This document shows positions 61,531-64,000 of a DNA stretch of 64,000 nucleotides, piece after piece. Under the pieces are notes generated by a model. That model did not search any database. It worked only from the letters and a program-made list of their open reading frames with translations, and was not told the origin of the DNA. A program made the translations under genes and the position numbers. How positions within the stretch are numbered: position 1 is the stretch's first letter; each line of letters starts with the position of its first letter. The stretch is from CALXQW01 sp031553045 (GTDB lineage: Bacteria > Verrucomicrobiota > Verrucomicrobiia > Opitutales > Intestinicryptomonadaceae): NCBI GenBank assembly GCA_031553045.1, contig JAVBLZ010000006.1, forward strand, positions 1-64,000, in the 5' to 3' direction.

Positions 61531-62625
61531 ATGCTGAATATTAAAGATAAAAATTCATGTCAGTTTGATATAGTATCGTTGGGAGAGGTCATGTTGAGGC
61601 TTGACCCTTCGGAAGGCAGAATACGTACGGCGCGCTCTTTCAAAGTTTGGGAAGGCGGCGGAGAGTACAACGTGGCAAGGGGTTTGCGCAGATGTTTTGG
61701 TCTGCGTGCGGGTCTTGTAACGGGCATCGTGGCAAATGAAGTTGGGCTTTTGCTTGAAGACTTTATTTTGCAAGGCGGCGTAAATATGGAGTTTGTAAAA
61801 TGGATGGATTTTGACGGCGTCGGCAGAACCGTAAGAAATTCTTTGAATTTTACCGAAAGGGGCTTTGGCGTAAGAGGCGCTGTGGGTTGTTCAGACAGAG
61901 GCAACGGCGCAGCCTCAAAACTAAGGGCGGGCGACATAAATTGGGAAGAACTTTTTGGGGTAAGAGGCGTGCGCTGGCTGCACACGGGCGGCATATATGC
62001 GGCTTTATCGGAAACCACGCCTGAAGTTGTGCTGGAAGCTGTAAAGACCGCCAAGAAGTACGGCACAATAGTTTCTTATGATTTGAATTACAGGCCCTCT
62101 CTTTGGAAGTCTGTTGGCGGCAAGCAAAAAGCGCAGGAGGTCAATAGGGAAATTGCAAAGTACGTGGATGTCATGATAGGCAACGAGGAAGACTTTACCG
62201 CCTGTTTGGGTTTTGAAGTTGAAGGCTTGGATGAAAACATTTCCAACCCTGAAGTGGGGGCGTTTCAGAATATGATTACTTCAGTGCTCACAGCTTATCC
62301 TAATTTTAAGGCGGTAGGCACTACCTTGCGCAGCGTAAAAAGCGCATCGATAAACGATTGGAGCGCAATATGCTGGTTTGACGGAAAATTTTATGAATCT
62401 AAAAAGCGTCAGAATCTTGAGATTATGGACAGGGTAGGTGGCGGCGACAGCTTTGCATCGGGGCTTATATTTGGTTTGATGGAGCTAGGCGACGCCCAAA
62501 TGGCGGTGGAATACGGTGCGGCGCACGGCGCATTGGCAATGACAACTCCGGGCGACACAAGCACTGCCACTTTGGCGGAAGTCGCAAAATTGGCTGGCGG
62601 CGGCTCGGCAAGGGTAGATAGGTAA
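61531..62625 (+). CDS. kdgK: 2-dehydro-3-deoxygluconate kinase (PfkB family)
   Basis: A 364-aa PfkB/ribokinase-fold kinase. The N-terminal 'IVSLGEVMLRLDP' and 'WEGGGEYNVARGL' (substrate glycines), 'YDLNYRPSLW' and the C-terminal ATP/catalytic motif GGGDSFASGL (catalytic Asp about 307) match KdgK. An AAGGA ribosome-binding site precedes the ATG. Adjacent KDPG aldolase and uronate isomerase genes fix the assignment as KDG kinase and not another sugar kinase. Confidence 0.9.
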   Translation: MLNIKDKNSCQFDIVSLGEVMLRLDPSEGRIRTARSFKVWEGGGEYNVARGLRRCFGLRAGLVTGIVANEVGLLLEDFILQGGVNMEFVKWMDFDGVGRTVRNSLNFTERGFGVRGAVGCSDRGNGAASKLRAGDINWEELFGVRGVRWLHTGGIYAALSETTPEVVLEAVKTAKKYGTIVSYDLNYRPSLWKSVGGKQKAQEVNREIAKYVDVMIGNEEDFTACLGFEVEGLDENISNPEVGAFQNMITSVLTAYPNFKAVGTTLRSVKSASINDWSAICWFDGKFYESKKRQNLEIMDRVGGGDSFASGLIFGLMELGDAQMAVEYGAAHGALAMTTPGDTSTATLAEVAKLAGGGSARVDR

Positions 62626-62629
62626 TTAT

Positions 62630-63256
62630 ATGAAAACTGAAATAGAAAAAAGAAAACTTATTGCGGTTCTGACAATTTCAGACGCAGCTTCGGCGATTCC
62701 TGTTGCGGAGGCTTTGCTGGCTGGCGGCATCAACGCTATTGAGCTTACTTTGCGTACTCCTGAAGCTTTAGAATGTATCAAGGCTGTCAGGAAAGCTTTG
62801 CCTGATATGCTGGTTGGCGCAGGCACAATACTCACACCAAAGCAGGTGTGGCAGGCGAAAGACGCCGGTGCGCACTTTGGCGTTGCGCCAGGCACAAACG
62901 CAAGGGTTATTTCTGCGGCGCAAGATGCGGGGCTATTTTTTGGCCCTGGCGTATTTACGCCTTCCGACATTGAAATTGCGCTTGAAAATGGCTGTACGCT
63001 TCTAAAATATTTTCCGGCTGCAAGCTGCGGAATGGCTCATTTAAAAGCTATGAGCACTCCATACAAACACCTTGGCGTTAAGTTCATACCTTTGGGCGGC
63101 GTAAATTTGGGCAATCTTAAAGAGATGCTTTCAGACCCAATTATTGCGGGTGTTGGCGGTTCTTGGATAGCCACGCCGGAGCGTATTTCCGCAAAAAAAT
63201 ATGACGAAATTAAAGAGCAGGCAAGCCTTGCTTCAAAAGTGATTGCAGAGCTTTAA
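62630..63256 (+). CDS. eda: 2-keto-3-deoxy-6-phosphogluconate aldolase
   Basis: A 208-aa class I aldolase. The catalytic Glu is in AIELTLRTPEAL (about 44), 'GAGTILTPKQ' forms the phosphate/active loop, and the Schiff-base lysine is in LLKYFPA (about 126). It splits KDPG into pyruvate and glyceraldehyde-3-phosphate, the last step of uronate breakdown and of the Entner-Doudoroff route. It begins 4 bp after kdgK. Confidence 0.93.
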   Translation: MKTEIEKRKLIAVLTISDAASAIPVAEALLAGGINAIELTLRTPEALECIKAVRKALPDMLVGAGTILTPKQVWQAKDAGAHFGVAPGTNARVISAAQDAGLFFGPGVFTPSDIEIALENGCTLLKYFPAASCGMAHLKAMSTPYKHLGVKFIPLGGVNLGNLKEMLSDPIIAGVGGSWIATPERISAKKYDEIKEQASLASKVIAEL

Positions 63257-63257
63257 A

Positions 63258-64000
63258 ATGTCTAAATTTATTACAGAAGATTTTTTGCTTGAGAACGCTT
63301 TTTCAAAACGCCTCTTTGAAGAATATTCAAGAGATTTGCCCATCATAGATTTTCACAATCATCTGGATCCGCTTGAAGTTGCCAAAGACAAAAAGTGGGA
63401 AAACATCACTCAAATTTGGCTTTATGGCGACCATTACAAGTGGCGTGCCATGCGCTCAAACGGGATAGAAGAACGCTTTTGTACGGGCAGCGCCACAGAT
63501 AAAGAAAAATTTTTAGCCTTTGCAAAAACCATGCCAAAGCTTTTGCGCAACCCGATATACCATTGGTGTCATCTTGAGCTTGCCAGATATTTTGATATTG
63601 ATGATGTTCTACTCTCTCCCAAAACTGCGGAAGAAATTTGGGATAGGGCGAACGCAAAAATTCAGGCGGGGTTCAGCGCAAGGTTTTGCATAGAAAAATC
63701 AAAAGTTGAAGTTTTGTGCACCACCGATGACCCTTGCAGCGATTTATCCGCACACATAGAATCGGCAAAAGACAAAACTTTCAAGTCTAGGGTTTTGCCC
63801 ACATTCAGGCCAGATAAAGCGCACGCCGTGCACAATCCTGCGGATTATGTAAAGTATATTGAAGCTTTATCAAAGGCAAGCGGCGTGAATATAAATACGT
63901 ATTCAGATTTAATTTGCGCCCTCAAAAATAGGCATGACTTTTTTGACAGGGTGGGTTGCAAAGTTTCAGACCACGGTATTGAAACTATGTATTATTCAGA
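63258..64000 (+). CDS. uxaC: Uronate isomerase, partial (continues past the window)
   Basis: The open frame from ATG 63258 runs to the window end (about 247 codons) without a stop. The N-terminus MSKFITEDFLL, the metal-binding DFHNHLDP (His33, His35) and 'WLYGDHYKWRAMRSNGI' are characteristic of UxaC, a ~470-aa amidohydrolase-superfamily enzyme. It converts galacturonate to tagaturonate and glucuronate to fructuronate. It starts 1 bp after eda. The C-terminal half is outside the window; uxaA, uxaB, uxuA or uxuB genes are expected beyond it. Confidence 0.93.
   Translation, partial: MSKFITEDFLLENAFSKRLFEEYSRDLPIIDFHNHLDPLEVAKDKKWENITQIWLYGDHYKWRAMRSNGIEERFCTGSATDKEKFLAFAKTMPKLLRNPIYHWCHLELARYFDIDDVLLSPKTAEEIWDRANAKIQAGFSARFCIEKSKVEVLCTTDDPCSDLSAHIESAKDKTFKSRVLPTFRPDKAHAVHNPADYVKYIEALSKASGVNINTYSDLICALKNRHDFFDRVGCKVSDHGIETMYYS

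Noticed and set aside
1..64000. CRISPR arrays, complete insertion sequences or a replication origin
   Set aside because: No regularly spaced repeats, transposase frames with DDE/HUH motifs, or DnaA-box clusters were seen when reading through the window.

Overview
The gene content suggests a Gram-negative, polysaccharide-degrading, probably fermentative member of the Verrucomicrobiota (PVC group, Opitutae-like). The evidence is a TIGR03790-type secreted protein, many secreted carbohydrate-active proteins, a BioG-BioC fusion, TPR envelope proteins, and an RND pump with a lipoprotein outer-membrane factor. Phylum is inferred from content only; no rRNA or other phylogenetic marker was analysed.

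Layout. 0-7.4 kb (minus): a TIGR03790 protein and a 1,149-aa secreted carbohydrate-active-like protein behind a clear promoter, preceded by a compact ACP / acyl-adenylating ligase / SDR mini-cluster. 7.4-11.5 kb (plus): an ABC-F ATPase, then a carboxyltransferase plus biotin carrier pair. 11.5-16.04 kb: a small integrated element in tRNA-Gly(UCC). It is bounded by 43-bp direct repeats and holds an integrase N-terminal stub, a huge phage 'polyvalent' protein with an ADP-ribosyltransferase-like domain, and a small membrane protein. 16.1-27.6 kb (minus): a tightly packed run encoding an outer-membrane factor, membrane-fusion protein, RND pump, ABM-domain protein and the full late biotin pathway (bioB, bioA, bioF, bioG-bioC fusion, bioD). 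27.7-35.3 kb: lipoprotein, AI-2E/PerM-type permease, UvrA, a 119-bp imperfect palindrome, a BI-1/YccA membrane protein and a GH127-like glycosidase. 35.4-38.4 kb: an orphan phage-like cassette (tail-fibre-like protein, small protein, holin-like membrane protein). 38.5-44.5 kb: a TPR / TPR / VWA-like envelope operon. 44.5-51.9 kb: RecQ, an SDR, a NERD-nuclease/SF1-helicase fusion, a secreted repeat-like protein and a DEAD-box helicase. 51.9-58.7 kb (minus): a probable polysaccharide-utilisation run (formate/nitrite-type channel, BtuF-like binding protein, esterase-like hydrolase, 2-hydroxyacid dehydrogenase, BNR-4 protein, SGNH hydrolase). 58.8-64 kb: tRNA-Val(UAC), alkaline phosphatase, then a LacI-regulated hexuronate operon (lacI-type gene, kdgK, eda, uxaC) that runs off the window.

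How the parts fit. The secreted hydrolases (GH127-like, BNR-4, SGNH, esterase-like, the 1,149-aa protein) could release sugars and uronates from plant- or mucus-type glycans. UxaC, KdgK and KDPG aldolase would take uronates to pyruvate and glyceraldehyde-3-phosphate. The carboxyltransferase/biotin carrier pair needs biotin, which the bio operon would supply, and may serve propionate-forming metabolism. The most unusual parts are the tRNA-Gly element with its apparent integrase/polyvalent-gene deletion scar, the orphan tail-fibre/holin cassette, the long palindrome behind uvrA, and the joining of a drug-efflux operon to biotin synthesis. I found no CRISPR array, no complete transposase, no rRNA and no replication origin.
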